Source: Caldifarciminota bacterium (GTDB lineage: Bacteria; Hydrothermota; Tepidihabitantia; B3-TA06). Taken from it: DNA of 5,469 nt. The stretch is from positions 1 through 5,469 of the forward strand of contig WJJO01000376.1 of the NCBI GenBank assembly GCA_014729665.1, given 5' to 3'. The translations under genes were made by a program, and so were the position numbers. Each line of letters opens with the position of its first letter. The first letter of the stretch is position 1. The notes beneath the pieces were generated by a model. The model made no database searches. It was not told the DNA's origin and saw only the letters and a program-made list of their open reading frames with translations. Below, in pieces: positions 1 through 5,469 of the stretch.

Positions 1-606
1 GAGTTGAAATCCGACGGTACCCTTGCTATTTCTATCGATGCGGAGTTTACGGGTCAGACCTCGGCAGCATGGAAGGGATATCTTAAAACCCTCTCCCCTG
101 CCGAATTACGCCAGGAAGCCGAACAACTCGCCGCCTCAACCCATCCCAACGCTTCCTTGATTTCGTTTGATTTCAAGGGCGCCGATAACTTAAATCAAGA
201 GGCCGGCTATAATCTTAAGATGAATATCCCGGATTACGCAACAAAGGCAGGCGACTACCGGATTTTCTACATACCCGGCGTCGACCATTCGGCATATTCG
301 GTAGGAGCCTCCGAGAGGTTATATCCCATCGACAGGCTCACGCTCTCGAAAAACGTATTGAAAACCGAGATCAAACTTCCCCGGGGCGCTGATTTAATCT
401 ACATCCCCTCTGACGTTCAGATAGAAACCGATCAAGACTCCTACTCGGCTGAATTTGGAAACCCGGATGCTCGTACTGTAAACTTTACCGAAACAACGGT
501 TGTCAAGAAACCCCTTATCCCTCCCGGAGATTATGCCGAATACAAGAATCTTGTTGAAGGTATGGCCCGTCTCAGCCAGGAACCGATTGTACTCAAGTTG
601 AAGTAA
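1..606 (+). CDS. C-terminal part of a putative DUF3857/transglutaminase-like protein (5' end outside window)
   Basis: The frame is open from base 1 to a TAA at 604-606, so this is the last ~201 residues of a longer protein. The TTG at base 4 is unlikely to be the true start, because nothing like a ribosome binding site can be seen and the frame continues upstream. The visible part is mostly beta-rich and soluble, with no membrane segment. Near its start it has a 'DGTLAISIDAEFTGQ' stretch, and it ends with 'PPGDYAEYKNLVEGMARLSQ' followed by a short IVLKLK strand. This layout (repeated 'dG.l....G' strand, then an 'I-P-P-x-x-Y' helix and a final beta strand) resembles the C-terminal region of DUF3857/DUF3858 transglutaminase-like secreted proteins, whose catalytic Cys-His-Asp domain would lie upstream of the window. 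The assignment rests on remembered family pattern only; no catalytic residue is visible here. The gene converges on the minus-strand operon and shares a terminator with it. Confidence 0.5.
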   Translation, partial: ELKSDGTLAISIDAEFTGQTSAAWKGYLKTLSPAELRQEAEQLAASTHPNASLISFDFKGADNLNQEAGYNLKMNIPDYATKAGDYRIFYIPGVDHSAYSVGASERLYPIDRLTLSKNVLKTEIKLPRGADLIYIPSDVQIETDQDSYSAEFGNPDARTVNFTETTVVKKPLIPPGDYAEYKNLVEGMARLSQEPIVLKLK

Positions 607-647
607 TCCGCGCGTCCCAGGAGGGATACCTCCATAGGACTTGAAGG

Positions 648-678
648 AAAAAGGCGATCCGATGGATCGCCTTTTTTT
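648..678. terminator. Bidirectional Rho-independent terminator between convergent genes
   Basis: A perfect 8-bp GC-rich stem, GGCGATCC (653-660) paired with GGATCGCC (664-671), closes a 3-nt loop (GAT, 661-663). Five A residues (648-652) precede it and seven T residues (672-678) follow it. Read on the plus strand, the hairpin plus T-tract ends the gene that stops at 606. Read on the minus strand, the A-tract becomes a U-tract and ends the operon whose last stop codon is at 689. It lies 41 nt past the plus-strand stop and 10 nt past the minus-strand stop, the expected place for both. Confidence 0.93.
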
Positions 679-688
679 GATGAAGTAT

Positions 689-1540
689 CTAATTACCCTT
701 AACTTCTATACTGGAAGCATCTTCCAGGATTATCTCAAGGCCGTACTCCGGATGGTCTATCAATTCACCTGAAACCTCAACCGCCTTCCCCTCGTAGTCG
801 AAGATATTGATACCGGCCCTCTCGAACTTATCTGCAACGCTTGAGAAGATGACTACGGTAAAATCATCCCTCTTTTCGGAAAAATCCAGGAAGTAAGTGT
901 TCGATCTCTCAGAATATCCGACACGAACCACAAGACCGGAAATAATTACGTTTTCTCCAATGTGCCTCCTCAACCGCCTTATGTCATCTGCAGAAAGCAG
1001 CGCCTCCTTTTCAGGCAATGGACTCCATATCCTTGAAGCCCTCCACAGCCTTCCGAACTCCGAGGCGTATGACCGGTAGATTTTATCAAATCCCTTAATC
1101 AACAGGATATTCTCATCATTCTGGGTTTCAGCGGATGCCGTCCAGTTAAATGAACCGGTAATTGTCACCGAATCGTCTATTAATACAAACTTATGATGCA
1201 TTATACCCGCGCCCTTCTCTACCCTCACATCTATATTATTTTTGACTAAATACTCAGCCTTGCTGTATTCTCCACCGGCGCTCGCGGGATCGAGTATTAC
1301 CCTGACCTTCACGCCTCTTTTTGCCGCATCGACGAGAGCCTGGGCAAGGGGGCGGGAGGTAAACGTGTATACTGCCGCGTCCACACTTCTCTCCGCCGCT
1401 TCAATCTCACGCTCTATTACCCATTCTATACCCTCCTGTGCGCTGAAGAAGGCCTCGATGCTTCCCTCCGAGGTTACCTCCCTTTGTCTGCAACCCAAGA
1501 AAAGAAGGATTAATAAGACTGTAAGGGATCTTAAACGCAC
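689..1540 (-). CDS. Putative lipoprotein with single-HKD phospholipase D/Nuc-type nuclease domain and C-terminal OB-like domain
   Basis: 283 aa, GTG start. Residues 1-17 form a lipoprotein signal: MRLRS, a hydrophobic run 6-15, then a lipobox LFLGC with Cys17 as the predicted lipidated residue, so the protein is likely anchored outside the cytoplasmic membrane. Residues ~27-165 match the PLD superfamily of the Nuc/BfiI nuclease type. A 'VDAAVYTFTS' strand at 53-62 and 'GVKVRVILD' at 76-84 lead to one HKD motif, H115-x-K117-x4-D122, then G129-S130-x-N132 and conserved E143. A single HKD per chain implies a homodimeric active site, as in Nuc. Residues ~195-281 are strand-rich (VIISGLVVRV, NTYFLDFSE, FTVVIFS, KAVEVSGELID, LEIILED) and look like an OB fold, possibly nucleic-acid binding. 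The start overlaps the end of cdsA by 10 nt, so the gene is translationally coupled to the operon and is its last member. Nuclease action is favoured over phospholipase action by similarity to Nuc, but the substrate is not shown by the sequence. Confidence 0.85.
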   Translation of the reverse strand: MRLRSLTVLLILLFLGCRQREVTSEGSIEAFFSAQEGIEWVIEREIEAAERSVDAAVYTFTSRPLAQALVDAAKRGVKVRVILDPASAGGEYSKAEYLVKNNIDVRVEKGAGIMHHKFVLIDDSVTITGSFNWTASAETQNDENILLIKGFDKIYRSYASEFGRLWRASRIWSPLPEKEALLSADDIRRLRRHIGENVIISGLVVRVGYSERSNTYFLDFSEKRDDFTVVIFSSVADKFERAGINIFDYEGKAVEVSGELIDHPEYGLEIILEDASSIEVKGN

Positions 1541-2358
1541 ACCTTTTCCAGCATCATGTAAAGGTAGAAATACAAAGGTGCGGCAAAGAGCAGGCTGTCC
1601 ACCCTGTCCAGGAAGCCTCCGTGCCCGGCAAGGATAACCGAGGTATTCTTGACCCTTCGCTCCCTTTTAATCCCGGATTCCAGAAGATCACCGGCAGTGC
1701 CTGCCCCCCAGACACCGACAGAAAGTATCACATTGAACCACCAGGGTTGTTCCGGTAAGAACAGAAGACCGAAACCGATACCGAAAGCAACGGTAAATAT
1801 CAATCCACCGATTAAACCTTCTACCGTTTTTGCAGGCGAGAGTTTCGAACAGAGAGGTGTCTTTCCTAACGATCGTCCGGTAAAGTAAGCGGCTGTATCG
1901 TTTACCCAGTTCATAACAAAGGGAAAAATCATCCAGGCGTATCCAAGGCCTTGTTCCAGCGAGGTAATCTTTAGAAGAACGAAGTGCAAGGGAAGTAATC
2001 CAAGATAGAAGGGTATTAATAGAAGGGGTATCAGAAGACGATATCTGGATGGGAAAAAAAACAACCACAGTATCAACTGAATCAGTATCGCGCCGAAAAG
2101 GTAACATCCCAGGGGCAGGAAATCTGGAAATAGAGGATAGATCCATACGATAACGGGTCCTAAAATGAACAAACCATGATAGAATTTGAAAGGCTTAAGA
2201 TACAGACTAAGGTATTCATAGGAGGAAAGTCCTATCCAGAGTAAGGCATAGATGGCGACAACCCAGACAGGACCTGCGGCGGCGGCAAGGGTAACGGGGA
2301 TAAGGAGAAGCCAGACAAGCAGCCTGCCCCAAATACCTTTAGCCCTCAAGTTTGCCAA
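1531..2358 (-). CDS. cdsA: Phosphatidate cytidylyltransferase (CDP-diacylglycerol synthase)
   Basis: 275 aa integral membrane enzyme that converts phosphatidic acid and CTP to CDP-diacylglycerol, the precursor of bacterial phospholipids. Multiple hydrophobic segments cover residues ~11-50, 60-130, 140-160, 182-222 and 255-270. Family landmarks are 'WVNDTAAYFTGRSLGK' (151-166), 'SPAKTVEG' (174-181), G223-D224, and the C-terminal signature at 228-254 with K231-R232, H246-G247-G248 and D251-R252-x-D254. Two signature positions differ from the usual pattern: the normal Asp after K237 is Asn238 (codon AAT at 1645-1647), and the usual Pro/Gly/Ser two residues before H246 is Ala244. Length is normal for the family. 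The start is TTG, supported by an AAGGGAG ribosome binding site at 2366-2372, 7 nt upstream. The gene overlaps the end of uppS by 20 nt and its own stop overlaps the next gene by 10 nt. Identity is secure; full activity is likely but not certain because of the substitutions. Confidence 0.95.
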   Translation of the reverse strand: MANLRAKGIWGRLLVWLLLIPVTLAAAAGPVWVVAIYALLWIGLSSYEYLSLYLKPFKFYHGLFILGPVIVWIYPLFPDFLPLGCYLFGAILIQLILWLFFFPSRYRLLIPLLLIPFYLGLLPLHFVLLKITSLEQGLGYAWMIFPFVMNWVNDTAAYFTGRSLGKTPLCSKLSPAKTVEGLIGGLIFTVAFGIGFGLLFLPEQPWWFNVILSVGVWGAGTAGDLLESGIKRERRVKNTSVILAGHGGFLDRVDSLLFAAPLYFYLYMMLEKVCV

Positions 2359-3073
2359 ATCTTCGCTCCCTTCCCGCGTAGTCTTTTAAGGCCTGCTCGA
2401 GCTCGGCGCGCTTGAACTCGGGCCATAACAAATCTGTGAAGTAAAGCTCTGTGTAAGCAGACTGCCACAGCAGGAAATTCGATATACGCTGTTCAGAACC
2501 GGTACGTATCAGTAGATCGGGGTAGGGTAATTCGGGCAGGTACTGATAACCGGCAAACACATCTTCGTCGACACTGTCCGGCTGGATATCTCCTTTGCCT
2601 ATATCCCGGGCTACCCTCAGGGCCATATCGACTATCTCCTGCCTGCCGCCGTAGTTAAGAGCGAGGATAAGGACGAGACCGGTGTTACCCTCAAGCCTCC
2701 TGCGCATGTTATCGATACCATCCCTTACACTTGAAGGAAGCATATCTATCCTGCCTATCGCCTGGAACCTTACGTTGTTCTTATCTAGTTCCTCCAACTC
2801 GTCGCGAAGAAGTCGCTCAAGCATCTTCATCAGGTGTTCCACCTCGTCTTTAGGCCTCTTCCAATTTTCGGCAGAAAAGGTGAAAAGGGTAAGGTAAGAT
2901 ATCCCTATCTCGCCTGCGGCCCTGACTATCTCCCTGACCCTCTTCACACCTTCACGGTGACCGGCTACGCGCGGAAGCATCCTGCGTTTGGCCCAGCGTC
3001 CGTTGCCGTCCATTATTATCGCCACGTGCTGCGGTAACCGTGGCGATTCGGGGTTATTTCCTTTGGAAGTCAC
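2339..3073 (-). CDS. uppS: Undecaprenyl (di-trans,poly-cis) diphosphate synthase
   Basis: 244 aa cis-prenyltransferase that extends farnesyl diphosphate with isopentenyl diphosphate units to make the C55 lipid carrier for peptidoglycan and other envelope polymers. It is cytoplasmic or membrane-associated and works as a homodimer. All key family elements are present: 'MDGNGRWA' (21-28) with the metal/diphosphate-binding Asp22, His39, 'FSAENWKRP' (66-74), 'LNYGGRQE' (139-146), and the C-terminal block 'RTGSEQRISN' (190-199) with R190, E194, R196 and S198, then E209 in 'YTELYFTDLLWPEF'. Numbering runs four behind the E. coli enzyme with no internal gap across these motifs. The start is GTG, 16 nt after the frr stop. 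Its ribosome binding site is weak (AAGGACGAG is rather far away), but later in-frame starts would cut into the conserved N-terminal strand. It overlaps cdsA by 20 nt. Confidence 0.97.
   Translation of the reverse strand: MTSKGNNPESPRLPQHVAIIMDGNGRWAKRRMLPRVAGHREGVKRVREIVRAAGEIGISYLTLFTFSAENWKRPKDEVEHLMKMLERLLRDELEELDKNNVRFQAIGRIDMLPSSVRDGIDNMRRRLEGNTGLVLILALNYGGRQEIVDMALRVARDIGKGDIQPDSVDEDVFAGYQYLPELPYPDLLIRTGSEQRISNFLLWQSAYTELYFTDLLWPEFKRAELEQALKDYAGRERRFGKLEG
2366..2372 (-). promoter_or_regulatory. Ribosome binding site that decides the TTG start of cdsA
   Basis: AAGGGAG on the minus strand lies 7 nt before the TTG at 2356-2358 and inside the final codons of uppS. No ATG is available in the cdsA frame near this point, and the spacing is ideal, so the TTG is the best start. 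Its position inside uppS suggests that ribosomes finishing uppS re-initiate on cdsA. Confidence 0.6.
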
Positions 3074-3089
3074 CTTATCTCACTCGTCC

Positions 3090-3644
3090 TTATTTCTCCA
3101 GTATCTCCTTCTCCTTCTTCTCAAGCAGTTCATCCAGCTCTTTTATATATCTGTCGGTAAGGTCCTGGACGTCCTTTTGTCCCCGGTGCATCTCGTCTTC
3201 ACTTATATCCTTGGCCTTCTCCATCTTCTTGAAATTCTCTATCGCATCTCGTCGTATGTTGCGTATCGCAACCCTGGATTCTTCGGTAAGACGCGAAACT
3301 AGTTTGACCAACTCCTTACGTCGTTCTTCGGTAAGGGCCGGAATCGATATACGTATAAGGGTTTTTTCGACGTTTGGATTCAATCCCAAATCCGACTTTA
3401 ATAATGCCTTCTCTATCTCGGAGATAACATTCTTATCCCAGGGCTGAATAACCAGACTCCGGGGCTCGGGTACACCGATTGAAGCAACCTGCTTCAGGGG
3501 TGTGGGAACACCGTAGTAATCAACCTTAATCCCGTCAAGAAGAGCGGGATTAGCCCGTGCTGTCCGAATGCGGCTGAACTCACCGGCCAGCATCTCGACG
3601 GTTTTTTTCATCTTTTCTTCACTTTGCTTCAAGGCTTCTTTCAT
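3090..3644 (-). CDS. frr: Ribosome recycling factor
   Basis: 184 aa, essentially the standard family length (~185). It acts with EF-G to split post-termination ribosomes from mRNA. Characteristic stretches are 'EFSRIRTARANPALLDGI' (22-39), 'YYGVPTPLKQVASI' in the beta-rich domain II, 'SDLGLNPNVEK', 'PALTEERRKELVK' and 'RVAIRNIRRDA' carrying the conserved Arg cluster that contacts 23S rRNA. The C-terminal third is a long charged helix completing the three-helix bundle. Its ATG overlaps the pyrH stop (ATGA), and an excellent AAGGAGGAG ribosome binding site (3647-3655) lies inside the last pyrH codons, so translation is probably coupled to pyrH while also initiating strongly on its own. Nothing in it is unusual. 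Confidence 0.98.
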   Translation of the reverse strand: MKEALKQSEEKMKKTVEMLAGEFSRIRTARANPALLDGIKVDYYGVPTPLKQVASIGVPEPRSLVIQPWDKNVISEIEKALLKSDLGLNPNVEKTLIRISIPALTEERRKELVKLVSRLTEESRVAIRNIRRDAIENFKKMEKAKDISEDEMHRGQKDVQDLTDRYIKELDELLEKKEKEILEK

Positions 3645-4336
3645 AACTCCTCCTTTCTGGAAACAAGGGTACCGATCTTTTCCCCTTTAACGATCCGACC
3701 GATATTACCCGTGTCAAATACATTAAAAACTTGAATTATTAGATTGTGTTCTCGGGCAAGCGAAAAAGCTGTTTGATCCATTATGGCAAGGTTTAACGAA
3801 AGGGCGTCGGAATAAGTAAGGAGGGGAAAGAACTCAGCATCGGGGTCCGTCTCCGGATCGGCTGAAAAAACCCCTTTGACCTTGGTTCCCTTGAGAACCT
3901 TATCGACACCCAGTTCCACCGCCCTTAGAACGGCCGAGGTATCGGTGGAGAAGTAGGGCAGGCCGGTTCCACCGGTCAAAATCAGTATCTGGCCTGAGGA
4001 GTAAGCATCCCTTGCCTTAACTGGATCATAGCGTTTTACCCATGTCAGTGGGACAGCACTCATGTGCACGGCTTGAACGCCTTCCTCGCGAAGCATGCTT
4101 TCCAACCACAGCCCGTTCAAGAGGGTTCCTATCATCCCCATACGGTCTGCAAACACCCTCGTACTGCCGCTTTGTCCGTAAGAGTTGCCGCGGATGTGAT
4201 TCCCGCCGCCCAGAAGCACGGCAAATCTTATCTTGCCCGACAGGGCTGTCATTTCAGAAACAACACCGCGGCAAATCTCGGAATTCGAAAAGACCTCCCC
4301 ACTCAACTTGAGGAGGAGGCCTTGTTGATATTTCAT
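3641..4336 (-). CDS. pyrH: UMP kinase (uridylate kinase), compact and with unusual substitutions
   Basis: 231 aa amino-acid-kinase-fold enzyme that phosphorylates UMP to UDP with ATP; in bacteria it is a cytoplasmic hexamer and essential for pyrimidine nucleotide supply. Clear landmarks are 'LLLKLSGE' (7-14), 'GGGNHIRG' (43-50, Arg49), 'FADRMGM' (62-68, Asp64), 'GGTGLPYFSTDT' (122-133, Asp132), 'GVFSADP' (155-161) and 'MDQTAFSLAREH'. Aligned by memory with the E. coli enzyme, the segment between LSGE and GGGN is about 8 residues shorter and lacks the usual F-G-I-D stretch. Leu126 stands where E. coli has Asn140 in 'GTGNPFFTTD', and Lys154 stands where E. coli has Asp168 in 'TKVDGV'. ATG start, 10 nt after tsf, with an AAAGGTAG ribosome binding site; the stop overlaps the frr start. 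It is still most probably the cell's UMP kinase given its operon position, but kinetics or base preference could differ. Confidence 0.95.
   Translation of the reverse strand: MKYQQGLLLKLSGEVFSNSEICRGVVSEMTALSGKIRFAVLLGGGNHIRGNSYGQSGSTRVFADRMGMIGTLLNGLWLESMLREEGVQAVHMSAVPLTWVKRYDPVKARDAYSSGQILILTGGTGLPYFSTDTSAVLRAVELGVDKVLKGTKVKGVFSADPETDPDAEFFPLLTYSDALSLNLAIMDQTAFSLAREHNLIIQVFNVFDTGNIGRIVKGEKIGTLVSRKEEL
3647..3655 (-). promoter_or_regulatory. Strong ribosome binding site for frr inside the end of pyrH
   Basis: AAGGAGGAG on the minus strand sits a few bases before the frr ATG (3642-3644) and encodes the last Lys-Glu-Glu codons of pyrH. It is the best Shine-Dalgarno match in the operon, which fits a need for more recycling factor than UMP kinase. 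Confidence 0.75.
4290..4323 (-). other. Long mRNA hairpin within the first codons of pyrH
   Basis: On the minus-strand mRNA an 11-bp stem (4323-4313 paired with 4290-4300, including two G-U pairs) continues, after one bulged U, into a further 4 bp closed by a 3-nt loop. It begins about 11 nt after the pyrH start codon. A short CUUUU run overlaps and follows its 3' side. It could slow translation or act as a weak attenuator between tsf and the genes downstream, or be a chance result of codon choice. Pairing was worked out by hand. Confidence 0.35.
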
Positions 4337-4346
4337 CTACCTTTTA

Positions 4347-4940
4347 TCAATCTTCGCCTACCTTGAACCGTGCAAACCTCTGAACAACTATATTCTCACC
4401 GATCTTACCGATTGACTCCTTGAGCAGATCGGCAACCGTTTTATCCGGATCCTTGACAAAGGGCTGTTCAAGAAGGCAGTTTTCCTTGAAGTACTTATCC
4501 ATCCGCCCTTCGACGATTTTATCTATAACCTTGTCGGGTTTACCGGACTCGCGAGCCTGATCCGTATAAATCTCCTTTTCCCTGGCCTGTACACCTTCGG
4601 GTACGTCTTCACGTGATACTGCAACCGGATCAGAAGCGGCAATGTGCATGGCAACGTCATGTGCAAGCGCTTGAAACTCCTCGTTCTTGGCAACGAAATC
4701 CGTTTCGCAGTTCAATTCGAGAAGAACCCCCAGCTTGGCTCCGGGATGAATGTAGGCCTCTATGATACCTTCCTTGGCAACACGTCCTGCCTTGGAATCC
4801 GCCTTGGCGATACCCTTTTTTCGAAGTATCTCAATTGCCTTATCGATATCACCGTCGGCCTCAACCAGGGCCTCCTTACAGTCAACTACACCGGCACCGG
4901 TACGAGCCCTTAACTCTCTTATAGAATCCAGTTCATTCAT
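4347..4940 (-). CDS. tsf: Translation elongation factor Ts (short form)
   Basis: 197 aa guanine-nucleotide exchange factor for EF-Tu. The N-terminal UBA-like domain (about 1-50) carries the first family signature 'LRARTGAGVVDCKEAL' (10-25), and the core has 'NCETDFVAKNEEF' (77-89) with the T80-D81-F82 tip that inserts into EF-Tu. At 197 aa it is much shorter than the E. coli protein (~283 aa) and matches the compact form known from Thermus, with one core subdomain and no large insertion. That is a natural variant, not a truncation, since the end 'IGENIVVQRFARF' is the usual C-terminal strand. The ATG follows the rpsB stop by 2 nt and has a GAGG ribosome binding site inside the rpsB end. The TGA stop is followed directly by an in-frame TAA, giving tandem stops before pyrH. 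Confidence 0.97.
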   Translation of the reverse strand: MNELDSIRELRARTGAGVVDCKEALVEADGDIDKAIEILRKKGIAKADSKAGRVAKEGIIEAYIHPGAKLGVLLELNCETDFVAKNEEFQALAHDVAMHIAASDPVAVSREDVPEGVQAREKEIYTDQARESGKPDKVIDKIVEGRMDKYFKENCLLEQPFVKDPDKTVADLLKESIGKIGENIVVQRFARFKVGED

Positions 4941-4942
4941 GT

Positions 4943-5469
4943 TTAAGCCTCGCTTTTATCCGATTCATCTTCCGATTCGTCTTCGAGATCAACATCAAAG
5001 GCCTTCTTGGCGCGCATAACTGCGTCTGAAATAACCCCCGTAACTAAACGTATGGAGCGCATGGCATCGTCGTTACCGGGAATCGGGTAATCTATAACAT
5101 CGGGGTCACCGTTTGTATCAATCAGGGCAATTATGGGAATCCCTATCCTTCTGGCCTCGGCAACCGCAGTAGCCTCTTTGACCGGATCGACTACAAACAT
5201 CATTGCAGGCAGGGATTCCATGTTTTTTACACCTCTATAGAGTTTACTCATCTTACGGTGTAATCGCAGCATGCGAACCTGTTCCTTTTCTAAAAGATCG
5301 TCAAACTGCTTGTCGGCAATCACACCGTCCAATTCAGAGTAGCGTTGAATGCGTTTATAGATGTTGGAGTAGTTGGTCAGAAGTCCTCCGACCCATCGGT
5401 CTACAACGTAATGACTACCCGATCGATCGGCTTCGTTAGCAATGATATCACGCGCCTGTTGCTTGGTCC
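4943..5469 (-). CDS. rpsB: Small-subunit ribosomal protein S2, 5'-truncated by the window edge
   Basis: The frame is open from the window edge (first full codon at 5465-5467) to TAA at 4943-4945, giving the last ~174 residues of S2. It is a structural protein of the 30S subunit, binding 16S rRNA near the platform and needed for S1 attachment. The visible part begins with 'TKQQARDIIANEAD' and holds 'RWVGGLLTNY' (24-33 of the fragment), a helical region with 'LHRKMSKLYRGVKNM', and the conserved 'VVDPVKEATAVAEARRIGIP' and 'LIDTNGDPDVIDYPIPGNDD' blocks. It ends in a short acidic tail rich in Glu, Asp and Ser. A TTG at 5330-5332 is internal, not a start, because conserved S2 sequence lies before it. 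As the first visible gene of the operon, it is probably under the promoter and any autoregulatory leader lying upstream of the window. Confidence 0.98.
   Translation of the reverse strand, partial: TKQQARDIIANEADRSGSHYVVDRWVGGLLTNYSNIYKRIQRYSELDGVIADKQFDDLLEKEQVRMLRLHRKMSKLYRGVKNMESLPAMMFVVDPVKEATAVAEARRIGIPIIALIDTNGDPDVIDYPIPGNDDAMRSIRLVTGVISDAVMRAKKAFDVDLEDESEDESDKSEA

Noticed and set aside
620..633. Small hairpin GGAGG-GATA-CCTCC downstream of the plus-strand gene
   Set aside because: Only five base pairs with no T-tract; the nearby 648-678 element is the convincing terminator. The GGAGG is not followed by a start codon opening a supported gene.
1242..1637. 131-codon plus-strand open frame across the PLD gene/cdsA junction
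   Set aside because: It is antisense to two well-supported genes, has low-complexity Ser/Thr/Ala-rich translation and no ribosome binding site or family resemblance.
1688..2146. 152-codon open frame on the minus strand within cdsA
   Set aside because: It is fully contained in cdsA in another frame, its translation has no recognisable domain, and cdsA itself has strong family motifs.
4943..5332. A 129-aa gene starting at the TTG at 5330-5332
   Set aside because: The same frame continues upstream to the window edge and encodes conserved S2 sequence including RWVGGLLTN, so the TTG codon is an internal Leu of rpsB.
5419..5430. Perfect 12-nt palindrome CCGATCGATCGG
   Set aside because: It lies inside the conserved rpsB coding sequence (Glu-Ala-Asp-Arg-Ser-Gly codons), occurs once and has no associated site structure, so chance plus coding constraint explains it.
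1..5469. CRISPR arrays, tRNA/rRNA genes, insertion sequences, toxin-antitoxin or phage genes
   Set aside because: I looked on both strands for repeats, cloverleaf-like segments, transposase motifs and inverted terminal repeats and saw none; the window is almost entirely filled by conserved housekeeping genes.

Overview
The window is a bacterial housekeeping locus. Almost everything lies on the minus strand as one tightly packed operon. In transcription order, from the right edge leftwards, it reads rpsB (ribosomal protein S2, 5' end outside the window), tsf (EF-Ts), pyrH (UMP kinase), frr (ribosome recycling factor), uppS (undecaprenyl diphosphate synthase), cdsA (phosphatidate cytidylyltransferase), and a putative secreted lipoprotein with a phospholipase D/Nuc-type nuclease domain. 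A plus-strand gene, of which only the 3' end is present (1-606), converges on this operon. The two units meet at a strong bidirectional intrinsic terminator at 648-678.

The order rpsB-tsf-pyrH-frr-uppS-cdsA is a classic conserved bacterial cluster that links translation, pyrimidine nucleotide supply, the lipid carrier for cell-wall synthesis, and phospholipid synthesis. Gaps between genes are 2, 10 and 16 nt, or negative (4 nt overlap pyrH/frr, 20 nt uppS/cdsA, 10 nt cdsA/last gene), so one polycistronic mRNA with translational coupling is very likely. No promoter is visible for it; it should lie upstream of rpsB, beyond base 5469.

The organism cannot be named from this window. EF-Ts is the short (Thermus-like, about 200 aa) type. 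The last operon gene has a lipoprotein signal peptide, and the convergent gene looks like a DUF3857/transglutaminase-type protein. Together these suggest, without proving, a diderm-like bacterium from a less-studied lineage. Base composition is near balanced and even across all genes by eye, with no sign of an inserted island.

I see no clearly new biological system. The points worth a second look are: the PLD-nuclease plus OB-like lipoprotein at the place where dxr/rseP often sit; PyrH changes at positions normally near-invariant, with a shortened N-terminal segment; CdsA departures from its family signature; and a long hairpin just inside the pyrH coding region.
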